Shown here piece after piece: positions 37,839-47,183 of a DNA stretch of 64,000 nucleotides. Source of the stretch: Elusimicrobiota bacterium (GTDB taxonomy: Bacteria > Elusimicrobiota > Elusimicrobia > UBA1565); assembly GCA_041660925.1 (NCBI GenBank), contig JBAZVI010000011.1:1-64000 (forward strand). Direction: 5' to 3'. Under the pieces are notes generated by a model. That model had not been told where the DNA came from and ran no database searches. It was given only the letters and a program-made list of their open reading frames with translations. The position numbers and the translations under genes are program-made. The first letter of the stretch is position 1; every line of letters begins with the position of its first letter.

Positions 37839-40793
37839 TCAGTATGGGAAGATCTCCGACAAGCTCTTCTCGCTATAAGCGCCGAGCTTCTTCAGTCCCT
37901 CGAGGTCCACCCGGCTCCGGTTGCCGAGGATGTAGAGGGTCTTCGGCTTCGACTCGAAGCGCTTCGCGAAGCCGACGAGCTCCTCGAAGCGGTAGCCGAG
38001 GGCCCGCTGGAAGCGCTCGGGCCGCGGGTCCTTCGCGAAGCCCATGTCCTCCCAGTAGAGCACGGTCCCGGGGATGTCCCGGAACTCGACCGGCGAGGTG
38101 CGATAGCGCTCCTCGATGCCCCGCTTGGTCTCGCGGAAGCGGTCCTCGGCGGGCGGCAGTTTCGTGAGCAGGTCGCGCAGGAGCGTCGTCGCCTCGATGG
38201 TCTTGTCGGCCTGCGTGCCGAGGCGGCCCCAGAGGCGGTTCAAGTCGCCCTTGTGGCTCACCGTCGTGTAGCCGCCCTGCGCGGAGTACGCGAGCGAACG
38301 CGCCTCGCGGATCTCCTGGAAGAGCACCGCGCTCATCCCCCCGCCCATGTAGTCGGAGTAGTAGTTGTAGTCGACGGCCTTGGCCGGGTCGTAGACCTCG
38401 TCGGCCGCGATGAGCCCGACCTGCGACTGCACCATGTCGCGGTGCGTGAAGAAGACCTCGGGCCCCTCGGGATGCCGGTAGGTCAGCGGCCGGTACTCGG
38501 GCGTCGGCTTCCAGGCCGCGCCCGGAAGGTCGAGCAGGCCCGCGACCTTCCCCTCGGGAAGCGTCCCGACGTAGCCGGCGCGGTGGCGCCAGCCGAGGAA
38601 GTCCTTGAGCAGGGCCTTGAGCTTCCCCTCGTCGAGCGCCTTGAGCTCCGCGTCGGAGAGCTCGGCGAGGACGCCGCTCTCCTTGCCGCGCGCGGCCCAC
38701 TCGCCGAGCGCGTAGGAGACGTAGCCCGGGTTGACCTTGTTGTCCTTGTGCGCGCCGATGCGCACCTCGACCATCTTCTTGAGCGTGTCGGCCTCGAGGT
38801 TCGGGCTCGCGAAGCGCAGACGCATGAGCCGCAGGGACTCCTCGAGGTTCTTCTCCAGGCCGGAGACGTGCACCGAGGAGGACTGCTCGCCGCAGCCGTA
38901 GCCGATGGAGGTGCCGAGCGCGTAGAGCTTCTTCTTGAACGCCTCGGCGCTCAGGTCCCCGGCCCCGGAGAGCTCGAGGAGGTCGAACGCCGCGCAGAGC
39001 TCGCGCGCGTGCTTGTGGCCCCGCTCGAAGTGCAGGTCGAGCGAGAAGAGGTCGTTGAAGGGGTTCTTCGCGTAGACGAGCTCGCCGAAGGCGGTCTTCA
39101 CGACCTTGTAATCGCGGCCCGCCTCGAGCCAGCGGGGCTCGATGGGCTTGGCCGGCATGGCGAGCAGGTCCTTCGCGAACGCCGACTCGCGGTCGCGCGC
39201 GATCTCGATCTTCGAGAAGCCCGGCTTCTGGATGGAGGGGATCTCCGGCTTGCCGCGGCGCCGGAACGCGACGACGCGCCCCTCGCCGAGATACGTCCCC
39301 GCGACGCGCAGGACGTCGGCCTTCGTCACCCTGCGCAGGCGCTCGAGGCGGGTGACGGCATGCTCCCACTCCTCGCCGTGGATGAACGCGTAGCCCGGCT
39401 CTCCGACGCGCGCCTCGTTGCCCTCCTGCTTGCGCTTCTCGGAGATCTCGAAGTTGGTGATGATGGCCTTGAGGTCCCCGTCGGAGAACTCGCCGGCCTT
39501 GAGCTTGGCGACCGTCCCCATGAGCAGGGCCTCGGCCTGCTCCAGAGTCTGGCTGTCCTTCGGCACGACCCAGAGACTCCAGGAGCCCGCCTCGTTCATG
39601 AAGTCGGTGCCGGAGCCGGCCCGCTTCACCTTCTGGGCCTGGTTGAGGGTCAGGTTCACGATGCCCGACTCCGAGTTGTCCATCACCATGTCCATGACGG
39701 TGAGGGCGTCGCGGTCCGGATGCCCGTAGGGGGGCAGCGGCCAGGCGACGATCGCCATCTCCTCGGCCTCGTACTGGACCTCGACGCGCTTGGGAGCGGA
39801 AAGCGCCGGCAGGGCGTAGGCCGGCGGCGGCTCGACCGGCTTCGGCGTCCAGGTCCCGAACCACTTCTCGACGAGCGCGAGCGCTTCCTTACGGTCGAAG
39901 TCGCCGGCGAGCGCGAGCGCCATGTTGTTGGGCACGTAGTTGCGGGCCTGGAACTCGTACATCTTCTTCAGCGAGGGGTTCTTGAGGTGCTCGATGGAGC
40001 CGAGCGTCGTGCGGCCGTAGGGGTGCTCCCCGTAAAGGGCCGCGTCGAGCGCCTCGTTGAGGATGCGCCCGGGGTTGTCGTTGGAGCGGTTCTTCTCCTC
40101 GTAGACGGTCTCGAGCTCGGTCTGGAAGAGCCGGAAGACCGGGTGCGCGAAGCGGTCGCTCTCGAGCTTCGCCCAGGTCTCGAGGCGGTTCTTCGGCAGG
40201 TCGGAGACATAGACCGTCATCTCGTTGGAGGTGAACGCGTTGATGCCGCGAAAGCCCAGCGCCTTGTAGACCTTGTCGAGCTCGTTGGGGACCTCGGCCT
40301 TGGCGGCCTCGGCGTTCTCCCGGTCGATGCGCGCGTAGATGTCCTTGCGCTTCGCCGTGTCGGTCGTGACGAAGTGCTCCTCGTAGAGCCGGCTGATGGC
40401 GTCGAGGTGCTCCTTCTCCCTGCCGAAGTCGAGCGTGCCGAGCTTCGAGCTGCCCTTGAAGAACATGTGTTCGAGGTAGTGCGCCATGCCCGTGCTGTCG
40501 GCCGGGTCGTGGCGGCTTCCGGCGCGCACGGCGATCCAGGCGGCGACGCGCGGCTGCTCGTGGTTCGGGCTCAGATAGACCGTCAGGCCGTTCTTGAGGC
40601 GGTGGACGGTGACGCCGAGCGCGTCGCCGGGGAGAGGGGTCTCGACGAGCTTCGGGGGGGCCATCGCGGCCCGCGGGGCCGCGGCTTTCGGCGCGGGCGC
40701 GGCCTCGACGCCGAGACCGGCCGCCGAGAGCGTCGCGCAGGTCCAACCGACGAACGCGAACGCCGCGATGAGCACAGACTTTCTGAACTTCAT
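37839..40793 (-). CDS. Exported M16-family zinc protease
   Basis: 984 residues. A signal peptide (about 1-25), then an active M16 domain with the inverted zinc motif HYLEH (H105, E108, H109), followed by the M16 inactive half and a second pair of M16 domains. Such four-domain proteins (pitrilysin/PqqL type) degrade peptides, here in the periplasm. GGAGGG precedes the ATG. Confidence 0.9.
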   Translation of the reverse strand: MKFRKSVLIAAFAFVGWTCATLSAAGLGVEAAPAPKAAAPRAAMAPPKLVETPLPGDALGVTVHRLKNGLTVYLSPNHEQPRVAAWIAVRAGSRHDPADSTGMAHYLEHMFFKGSSKLGTLDFGREKEHLDAISRLYEEHFVTTDTAKRKDIYARIDRENAEAAKAEVPNELDKVYKALGFRGINAFTSNEMTVYVSDLPKNRLETWAKLESDRFAHPVFRLFQTELETVYEEKNRSNDNPGRILNEALDAALYGEHPYGRTTLGSIEHLKNPSLKKMYEFQARNYVPNNMALALAGDFDRKEALALVEKWFGTWTPKPVEPPPAYALPALSAPKRVEVQYEAEEMAIVAWPLPPYGHPDRDALTVMDMVMDNSESGIVNLTLNQAQKVKRAGSGTDFMNEAGSWSLWVVPKDSQTLEQAEALLMGTVAKLKAGEFSDGDLKAIITNFEISEKRKQEGNEARVGEPGYAFIHGEEWEHAVTRLERLRRVTKADVLRVAGTYLGEGRVVAFRRRGKPEIPSIQKPGFSKIEIARDRESAFAKDLLAMPAKPIEPRWLEAGRDYKVVKTAFGELVYAKNPFNDLFSLDLHFERGHKHARELCAAFDLLELSGAGDLSAEAFKKKLYALGTSIGYGCGEQSSSVHVSGLEKNLEESLRLMRLRFASPNLEADTLKKMVEVRIGAHKDNKVNPGYVSYALGEWAARGKESGVLAELSDAELKALDEGKLKALLKDFLGWRHRAGYVGTLPEGKVAGLLDLPGAAWKPTPEYRPLTYRHPEGPEVFFTHRDMVQSQVGLIAADEVYDPAKAVDYNYYSDYMGGGMSAVLFQEIREARSLAYSAQGGYTTVSHKGDLNRLWGRLGTQADKTIEATTLLRDLLTKLPPAEDRFRETKRGIEERYRTSPVEFRDIPGTVLYWEDMGFAKDPRPERFQRALGYRFEELVGFAKRFESKPKTLYILGNRSRVDLEGLKKLGAYSEKSLSEIFPY

Positions 40794-40831
40794 ATCCGCC
40801 CTCCTGTCCTGGAACGACTTTTCTCAACCCC

Positions 40832-40858
40832 GTCGGGAAGCCCTTCGGGCTTCCCGAC
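40832..40858. repeat. Hairpin at the hemG/Y stop codon
   Basis: A perfect 12-bp stem (40832-40843 with 40847-40858), loop TTC. Its last base is the first base (plus strand) of the stop codon of the minus-strand hem gene. One of the hairpins that sit exactly on stop codons. Confidence 0.55.
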
Positions 40859-42375
40859 TATACGACGGCGCCCGTCAGGGCGCCGGACGTCGAAAGCACG
40901 CGGCGCGCCGCCTCGCGGCCGGAGCGCACGCATTCGGGCACGCCGATGCCGCGGTAGCAGCCGCCGGCGAAGAGCAGCCCTTCCTGGGCGCCGGCGCGCC
41001 GCTCGACGGCCGCGACGCGGCCGGCGTGCCCCACGTTGTAGAGGGCGTTGGCCTTCGTCCAGCGGTGCACCTTCGCGCCGAGCGGCGCCTCCTCGAGCCC
41101 GAGGATCGTCCGCAGGTCCGCGCGCACGGTCCGCAGAAGGGTCTCGTCGTCGGAGCCGAGCGGGGCCTCGCGGCCGCGCCCGCCGAGGTAGGCGCGCAGC
41201 AGGACCTTGTCGGCCGGGGCCCGGCCGGGGAACTTGCGCGAGACGAAGGTCGCGGCGGTGAGAGAAACGCGGGCCGCGGTCGTGCTCCCTTCGGCCCGTG
41301 CCGCGGGGTCCTGCGGGGTCCCCGCGGCGCCCGCCCCCCGCTCCACGAGGAAGCCGAAGCCGGGCGGGATGCGCTCGAGCGCCGAGGGAGCATAGAGGAG
41401 GTTCACGGCGGCGGTCGATGAGAACTCGAAGCCTCCGAGCGCGTCGGCGAGCGCGGCGTCCTGGTCGCGCAGCATGGGCGCGGCGGCGTCGGCGCTCGCG
41501 GCCATGACGATCCGCTCGGCCTCGAGGGTCTCCCCTCTTTCGAGCGCGGCCTTCCAGACGCCGCCCTCGCGGCGAAGCGCGAGGACGCGCGCGTTCAGGC
41601 GGACGCAGGGGCGCACGCGTTCGGCGAGGGTCTCGGAGAGCTGGGCGATGCCGCGCCGGAAGGTGATGAACATGGTCGGGGCGCCGGGGGCCGGCCGCGG
41701 CCGCCGGGGCCCGAGGTAGAGCCCGCGCAGCACGCTGCCGAAGCGCTGCTCATAGTCGCGCAGCATCGGGAAGGTGGAGTCGAGACTGAGCTGCTCGGGG
41801 TCGCCCGCATAGATGCCGGCCAGCGCCGGCTCGACGATGCTCCGCACGGCCGCCTCGCCGAAGCGGCGGCGGGCGAACGCGGCCATGGACTCCTCCCGGC
41901 CCGGCGTCATGGGCCGGACGAAGGCCTCGCAGGCCATGCGCAGCTTCGCCGGCATGGTCATCAGGTCGGAGCGCAGGAAAGGGAGTACCTTCGAGGGCAT
42001 GAGCATCATCACGCCCTCGGGGTAGAGGTGCAGGCGTCCGCGCGCGTAGAGATAGACGTGGCGGACCTTGCGCTCGGTGCTGAGGACCTCTTCGCCGAGG
42101 CCCAGCTCGCGCGCGAGCTCGAGCGCCCAGGGACGGGTGGAGAGGATCGAGTCGGGGCCCGCGTCGAGCGGCACGCCGAGGAGCTCGTCGCCGAGCACCT
42201 TGCCGCCCAGGCGGCCCGAGGCTTCGAGCAGGGCCACCTCGAGGCCGTCCTTCCCCTTCGCCGCCGCGGCCGAGGCGGGTCCGGCGCAGCAGGGCCGGGA
42301 GGCCCCCTGCGCCTTGAGGAGGTCGTAAGCGCAGCTGAGGCCGGTTATGCCTCCCCCGATGACGAGGACCCTCAT
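40858..42375 (-). CDS. hemG: Protoporphyrinogen/coproporphyrinogen oxidase (FAD)
   Basis: 505 residues, HemY/HemG flavin type. The ATG at 42375 gives MRVLVIGGGITGLSCAYDL, the FAD dinucleotide-binding motif; the C-terminus has LLFAGGCYRGIGVPECV, typical of the family. It oxidises (copro)protoporphyrinogen. Lies downstream of hemE-hemH, separated by repeat cluster 4. Whether the classical or the coproporphyrin-dependent route is used cannot be told. Also called hemY in some species. Confidence 0.92.
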   Translation of the reverse strand: MRVLVIGGGITGLSCAYDLLKAQGASRPCCAGPASAAAAKGKDGLEVALLEASGRLGGKVLGDELLGVPLDAGPDSILSTRPWALELARELGLGEEVLSTERKVRHVYLYARGRLHLYPEGVMMLMPSKVLPFLRSDLMTMPAKLRMACEAFVRPMTPGREESMAAFARRRFGEAAVRSIVEPALAGIYAGDPEQLSLDSTFPMLRDYEQRFGSVLRGLYLGPRRPRPAPGAPTMFITFRRGIAQLSETLAERVRPCVRLNARVLALRREGGVWKAALERGETLEAERIVMAASADAAAPMLRDQDAALADALGGFEFSSTAAVNLLYAPSALERIPPGFGFLVERGAGAAGTPQDPAARAEGSTTAARVSLTAATFVSRKFPGRAPADKVLLRAYLGGRGREAPLGSDDETLLRTVRADLRTILGLEEAPLGAKVHRWTKANALYNVGHAGRVAAVERRAGAQEGLLFAGGCYRGIGVPECVRSGREAARRVLSTSGALTGAVV

Positions 42376-42541
42376 ATATTCAGGAAGACTCCTGCGGGAG
42401 AGGGGCGGGGAGAGGGGGAGCTCAACCAAGAAGAGCCCCCTCTCCCTACCCTCGCCGCCGCCTTCGGCGCCGGGAGCGAGCGCGGCAAGGAATCTGTTAG
42501 CTCGCACTCCCGCAGGGGAGGACAATGAGGGAAAGAAGCCC
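42376..42541. repeat. REP-like repeat cluster 4
   Basis: Palindromic repeats: GGAGAGGGGGAGCTC/GAGCCCCCTCTCC (about 42411-42443) and outer ACTCCTGCGGGAG / ACTCCCGCAGGGGAGG. No gene. Separates hemH and hemG/Y on the minus strand. Confidence 0.6.
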
Positions 42542-43477
42542 TCATGATAAGGGTGCGAAGGACGCCCGCACGACGGCCGCGAGCGCGCGGATGTAGGTCA
42601 CGTCGTCGTTGAGAGCGGCCACGCGGTGGAAGGAAAGCCCCTTGCGTTCGGCCCGCTCGCGCAGCAGGACGTCGTCGTCGTAGAGCGTCTCGAGGTTGTC
42701 GGCGAGGAAGCCGACCGGGTCGAGGACCACGGTGTCGGCGCCCGAGCCGGCCGCCGCGTCGATGAGCTCGCCGGCCTCGGGTCCGAGCCAGGCGGCGCCA
42801 GGGGCCTGGGATTGAGGGCGGCTCTGGTAGGCCAGCATCCACTCCGAGATCCCGGCCTCCTGGGCCACGGCGGCGCAGGTCAGGCGCAGCTGCTCGGCGT
42901 AGGGGTCCCCCTCCTCGACGATGGAGGCGGGGAGGCTGTGCGCGGTGAAGAGGACGAAGGTGCGTCCGCGATTCGCCTCGGGGACGGCCGAGAGGGTCTC
43001 GCGCAGGCGCTCGGCGTAGGCGCGCACCAGCAGCGGGTGCGCGTGCCAGGCCGGCGGAGGGAAGAAAGCGAGCCGTCCGCCCGCCGCGGCCGCGCAGGCG
43101 CGCGCCTTCTCGAGGTAGGCCTCGTCGGTCATGCGGGACTGGTAGGGCGAGAGGGGCAGGGCGAGCGCGTTGGCATGGCCGTCCGCGACCGCCCCCTCGA
43201 CGGCCGAGCGCAGCGACGGCTCCCCGTAGCGCATGCCGAGGTAGACGTCGTAGGGCCCCCCGAGAGACTCCTGCAGGCTCTCGCGCACGCGCTCGAGGAT
43301 GGCCGGCAGCGGCGAGCTCCCCCCGATGCGGCGGTAGCGCTCGGTGACTTCACGGACCACAGGCTCCGGCATGGACCTGTCGCCGCGCATCTCGGAAAGG
43401 TAGGCGGGGACGTCGTCGAGGCCGCGGGGCGCCCCGTAGCCCATGAGGAGGACGGCGGCCTTGGTCGGCGCGTTCAA
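42542..43477 (-). CDS. hemH: Ferrochelatase
   Basis: 311 residues, TTG start overlapping the hemE stop (TTGA). Chelatase motifs: LLMGYGAP at the start, MRYGEPS and LPLSPYQS, FTAHSLP with the metal-binding His, and YQSRPQSQAPGAAWLGP. It inserts Fe2+ into the porphyrin. Start chosen by overlap with hemE and by homology; no upstream ATG is plausible. Confidence 0.93.
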   Translation of the reverse strand: MNAPTKAAVLLMGYGAPRGLDDVPAYLSEMRGDRSMPEPVVREVTERYRRIGGSSPLPAILERVRESLQESLGGPYDVYLGMRYGEPSLRSAVEGAVADGHANALALPLSPYQSRMTDEAYLEKARACAAAAGGRLAFFPPPAWHAHPLLVRAYAERLRETLSAVPEANRGRTFVLFTAHSLPASIVEEGDPYAEQLRLTCAAVAQEAGISEWMLAYQSRPQSQAPGAAWLGPEAGELIDAAAGSGADTVVLDPVGFLADNLETLYDDDVLLRERAERKGLSFHRVAALNDDVTYIRALAAVVRASFAPLS

Positions 43478-44490
43478 GCCGTCTTCTCGTGCACCCGGTC
43501 GGCGACGGCCCGGACGTTCTCGACGGGGGTCTGCTGCAGGATGCCGTGGCCGAGGTTGAAGATGTGGCCGGGACGGCCGCCGGCGCGGCGCAGGACCTCG
43601 TCGACCTTGGACAGGAGCTCGTCGCGGGGGCCGAGCAGGGCCTCCGGGTCGAGGTTGCCCTGCACGGCGCGGTCGCAGCCGATCCGCTTCCAGGCCTCGT
43701 CGAGCGGGACCCGGTGGTCGACGCCGATGACGTCGCCGCCGGCGTCGCGCAGGTCCTCGAGGAAGGGCCCGGTGTTCGTGCCGAAATGGATGAGCGGGAC
43801 GCCGGCCTTCGCGACGGCCGAGAACACCGCCCGCGAATGCGGCTGCACGCAGCGGACGTACTCCTCGCGCGTGAGGGCGCCGGCCCAACTGTCGAAGAGC
43901 TGCAGGACCTGCGCGCCGGCCGCCGCCTGCGCGAGCAGGTAGTCGGCCGTGACCTTCGAGAGCTTCCTCATGAGGCGGTCCCAGAGCGCGGGCTCCGAGC
44001 GCATCATGGCCTTCACCTTCGCGTGGTCCTCGGAAGGGCCGCCCTCGACGAGGTAGGCGGCCAGCGTGAAGGGCGCCCCGGCGAAGCCGATGAGCGGGAC
44101 CTTCCCCTCGAGCTCGCGGCGCAGGATGCGCAGGGCCCCCATGACGTAGGAGAGCTCGGAGGCGGGGTCGAAGTCGCGCAGCGCGTCGATCTCCCCGGCC
44201 GTGCGCACGGCCGGCGTCAACGCCGGGCCCTCCCCCTTCACGAACTCGAGTTTCACGCCCACCGGGCGCACGGGGAGCAGGATGTCGGCGAAGAGGATGA
44301 CGGCGTCCACGCCCAGGCGCAGGGGCTGGAGGGAGACCTCGGCGGCGAGCTCGGGCCGCTCGCACATCTCGAGGAGCGTCCACTTCGCGCGCAGCGCCCG
44401 GTACTCCGGCATGTAGCGTCCGGCCTGGCGCATGAACCAGACGGGGGTCGCGTCCGTCTTCTCGCGTCGGCAGGCTTTTATAAAGCGCAT
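43474..44490 (-). CDS. hemE: Uroporphyrinogen III decarboxylase
   Basis: 338 residues. Motifs: PVWFMRQAGRYMPEYR at residues 16-31, FADILLP, GFAGAPFTLAAYL, and the C-terminal FNLGHGI. ATG 44490 is chosen because a TATACT box lies nine bases upstream and because it gives the family N-terminus. The same frame stays open upstream through a repeat cluster into a DUF559 remnant, so a fusion cannot be excluded formally, but it is unlikely. First gene of hemE-hemH-hemG/Y. Confidence 0.94.
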   Translation of the reverse strand: MRFIKACRREKTDATPVWFMRQAGRYMPEYRALRAKWTLLEMCERPELAAEVSLQPLRLGVDAVILFADILLPVRPVGVKLEFVKGEGPALTPAVRTAGEIDALRDFDPASELSYVMGALRILRRELEGKVPLIGFAGAPFTLAAYLVEGGPSEDHAKVKAMMRSEPALWDRLMRKLSKVTADYLLAQAAAGAQVLQLFDSWAGALTREEYVRCVQPHSRAVFSAVAKAGVPLIHFGTNTGPFLEDLRDAGGDVIGVDHRVPLDEAWKRIGCDRAVQGNLDPEALLGPRDELLSKVDEVLRRAGGRPGHIFNLGHGILQQTPVENVRAVADRVHEKTA

Positions 44491-44511
44491 ACCTTCATAA
44501 GTATATACATT

Positions 44512-44690
44512 TCTTTCCTTACTGCCTTCCCCCACGGGGAAGGGCAGGGAAGGGGGCTGACCCAACGATTCAGCAGTCCTCTTCGCCCCGCGGGGAAGGG
44601 CAGGGAAGGGGGCTGACCCAACGATTAAGCAGGCCTCATCACCCCGAGTGAAGGGCAGGGAAGGGGGCCGACTCAGTGCGTCAGCGATCC
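44512..44690. repeat. REP-like repeat cluster 5: three tandem units
   Basis: Three tandem units with a 55-56 bp period, each holding GAAGGGCAGGGAAGGGGGC followed by TGACCCAACGATT or a variant, and two with a palindromic CCCCACGGGG/CCCCGCGGGG head. Located directly downstream of the DUF559 remnant and upstream of hemE. Confidence 0.7.
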
Positions 44691-44916
44691 GCGCCAAGAC
44701 CTTATCCGCTTGCGACAGCACCTCCCAATTCCCAAACCGCAATAGTCCGTATCCTCTGGAATTCAAGAATCTCGTTCGCCGGCCGTCCTTCTTCGCCAGT
44801 CGACGATGCTGAGCGCCATCGACCTCCACGACCAGGCGCCTGCTGACGCAACAAAAATCGACGATGTATGGGCCGATGACGTGTTGTCGTCGAAATCTCT
44901 TCCCTATCAATCTCTT
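44668..44916 (-). pseudogene. DUF559 (MTES/Vsr-like) endonuclease, 5'-truncated
   Basis: About 83 residues on the minus strand match the DUF559 core: KRLIGKRFRRQHVIGPYIVD, then VDFCCVSRRLVVEVDGAQH, GYGLLRFGNWEVL and a final ADALSR. The likely metal ligands (D of VDF, E and D of VEVDG) are kept. The usual N-terminal helix is missing: the frame enters from repeat sequence at about 44916. No start codon or ribosome-binding site of its own is visible. Flanked on both sides by tandem REP-like units. Confidence 0.65.
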
Positions 44917-44929
44917 TCCGCTGGATGAA

Positions 44930-45035
44930 AGAAAAGTTCCCCCCACCCTGCCCTCCCCGTGGTCCCCATCGGCGCCGAAATCGTGCAACGGAAGTTCGCC
45001 CCCACCCTGCCCTCCCCGTGGGGGAGGACAATAGG
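44930..45035. repeat. REP-like repeat cluster 6: two tandem units
   Basis: Two copies of AAGTTC-CCCCACCCTGCCCTCCCCGTGG about 60 bp apart, joined by ATCGGCGCCGAAATCGTGCAACG. Similar units occur in cluster 8 at 48110-48240. It truncates the 5' end of the DUF559 remnant. Confidence 0.7.
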
Positions 45036-45098
45036 GAAGTCCTAACGCATCCTATTCCTTTTGATATCATCCCTCGGTCGCCCTTGGAGGCCTGATAT

Positions 45099-47009
45099 AT
45101 GACGCGGACCCTCACGACGCTGTTGACGCTCATCCTCTCTCTACCGGCCCTCGCCGCACCCTACAAGCCCGACGCGAACGCGCCGCGCGCCGCGGTTCCC
45201 GTCGAGTACACCTGGGACCTCTCCACCCTCTACAAGGACGACGCCTCCTGGGAGAAGGCCATGTCCGACGCCGCGGCGAAGATCAGAGCCCTCGCCATGC
45301 ACAAGGGACAGCTCTCCCAGCCCGCGTCGGCCCGCGACACGCTCAACGACTACTTCGCGACCCGCCAGCTCGTCGACCGGGCGGCCGCCTACGCGCACCT
45401 TCAGGCCGCCGTCGACACCGAGAGCCCGCAGGTCCAGGAGAAGGACCAGCGCGCGCTCAAGCTCGGCAGCGACTTCCGCTCCTCCTCCGCGTTCATCCGC
45501 CTCGAGCTCCTGCGCCTCGACGATAAGGCCGCCGCGGCGCTCCTCGCCGACCCCCTGCTCGCTCCTTACCGGGACTACGTCTCGGACCTGCGCCGCCGCC
45601 GCACGCACCTGCTCGGCGACGAGGGAGAGAAGGTCCTCTCCCTGGCCGAGGACAACCTCTGGTCCGAGACCGACCTCAACGAGATCCCCTCCGACGTCGA
45701 GCGCGTCTTCAAGGCCGCGACCCACGACATCGAATTCCCCCTCATCAAGGACGAGGAGGGCAAGGAGGTCCGCCTCACGCTCTCCAACTACGCGAAGTAC
45801 CGCGCCTCCAAGGACCGACGCGTGCGCCGCGAGACGGTGGAGGCGCTCTTCGGGACCCTCAGGAAGAACAAGGACATCCTCGCCGCCACACTCGGAGGCG
45901 AGGCCAAGCGCGACGTCTTCCTCGCCCGCGCCCGCGGCTACGCCCGTTCGGCCGACGCCTACCTCGACCGCGAAGGCGTCCCGACCGCGATGGTCGAGAC
46001 GCTCGTGGAGGCCGTGCACCGCAACCTCAAGCCCCTGCACCGCTACGTGGCCCTGCGCAAGAAGATCCTCGGGGTCGACGAGTTCCGCTTCTACGACCTC
46101 TATCCGCCGCTCGTCCCCGCCGCTGAGAAGGAAGTCCCCTACGACGAGGGCTTGAAGGACGTCTTCGCCGCGCTCAAGCCGCTGGGTCCCGACTACGCGG
46201 CCGAGCTCAAGACGCTGCTCGCCGACCGCATGAGCGACGTCTACCCGTGCAAGGGAAAGGACAGCGGGGCCTTCGCGCACTCCCTCTGGGGCCTGCCGCC
46301 GCGGGTGATGCTCAACCACTTCGACCAGGTCGACGACGTCTCCACCGCCGCCCATGAGTACGGCCACGCGATGCACAGCGCGCTCAACATGGCGGCCAAC
46401 GCGGCTCCCGACTTCGGCTACTCCTCGCTCATCGCCGAGACCGCCTCGACCTTCAATGAGATGCTGCTCGCGCGCCACCTGCTCGCCAAGTACAAGGGCG
46501 ACGACACGATGCGCCTCTACCTGCTCGGGAACCTGCTCGACACCCTGCGCGGCACCATCTACCGCCAGACGCTCTTCACCGAGTTCGAGCTCAAGCTCCA
46601 CGGCTTCGTCGAACAGGGCGTCCCGGTCACGCCCGAGCTCCTCAACCGGACCTACGCCGACCTCGTGAAGCTCTACTACGGACCGGACTTCGTCCTCGGC
46701 CCCGACGACGGCATCGAGTGGGCCTACATCCCGCACTTCTACTGGAAGCACTACGTCTTCAGCTACGCCGGCGGACTCTCGAGCTCCATCGCCCTCTCCG
46801 AGAAGGTCTACAAAGGAGAGAAGGGCGCGAGAGAGAACTACCTCGGGATGCTCCGCAACCCGCGCGAGCTTCCTCCCGTCGAGTCCATGCGCGGCGCCGG
46901 GGTGGACCTGCTCAAGCCCGACTACGTCGACGCGGCCGGCCGGCTCATGGACGAGACCGTCGCCGAGATGGAGAAGCTCGCCGAGAGGACCATCCTTAAA
47001 AAGAAGTAG
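45099..47009 (+). CDS. pepF: Exported oligoendopeptidase F (M3B)
   Basis: 636 residues. A signal peptide (MTRTLTTLLTLILSLPALA) precedes a full PepF/M3 protein: YTWDLSTLYKDDASWEKAM at the start of the mature part and the zinc motif HEYGH (H419, E420, H423) in the C-terminal third. PepF is usually cytoplasmic; the export signal is unusual but several diderms have it. GGAGG lies 8 bases before the ATG. Confidence 0.93.
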   Translation: MTRTLTTLLTLILSLPALAAPYKPDANAPRAAVPVEYTWDLSTLYKDDASWEKAMSDAAAKIRALAMHKGQLSQPASARDTLNDYFATRQLVDRAAAYAHLQAAVDTESPQVQEKDQRALKLGSDFRSSSAFIRLELLRLDDKAAAALLADPLLAPYRDYVSDLRRRRTHLLGDEGEKVLSLAEDNLWSETDLNEIPSDVERVFKAATHDIEFPLIKDEEGKEVRLTLSNYAKYRASKDRRVRRETVEALFGTLRKNKDILAATLGGEAKRDVFLARARGYARSADAYLDREGVPTAMVETLVEAVHRNLKPLHRYVALRKKILGVDEFRFYDLYPPLVPAAEKEVPYDEGLKDVFAALKPLGPDYAAELKTLLADRMSDVYPCKGKDSGAFAHSLWGLPPRVMLNHFDQVDDVSTAAHEYGHAMHSALNMAANAAPDFGYSSLIAETASTFNEMLLARHLLAKYKGDDTMRLYLLGNLLDTLRGTIYRQTLFTEFELKLHGFVEQGVPVTPELLNRTYADLVKLYYGPDFVLGPDDGIEWAYIPHFYWKHYVFSYAGGLSSSIALSEKVYKGEKGARENYLGMLRNPRELPPVESMRGAGVDLLKPDYVDAAGRLMDETVAEMEKLAERTILKKK

Positions 47010-47014
47010 ACGTC

Positions 47015-47120
47015 CCATCCCCTTCCCCATTGTCCTCCCCCACGGGGAGGGCAGGGTAGGGGCGAACCTTGGTAGCGAAGTCCCTGCGATTGCAACGAGG
47101 GAGGGCAGGGTAGGGGCGGA
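47015..47120. repeat. REP-like repeat cluster 7
   Basis: CCTCCCCCACGGGGAGGGCAGGGTAGGGGCG, followed about 60 bp later by GAGGGAGGGCAGGGTAGGGGCG. Two units of the same family, between pepF and the convergent minus-strand gene. Confidence 0.65.
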
Positions 47121-47183
47121 TGTCTGCAGCCGGATAAGCGCGAGGCCGCCCGCAGTGGGCGGCCTCCGTGCTTTCCGGGAATC

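Noticed and set aside
44491..44988. A DUF559-HemE fusion protein of 504 residues
   Set aside because: The frame is open, but the joining part is repeat sequence, and hemE has its own -10 box and a normal start at 44490.
44512..45035. CRISPR-like array at the tandem repeats
   Set aside because: Only two or three units, spacer parts are themselves repeated, and no cas gene is near.
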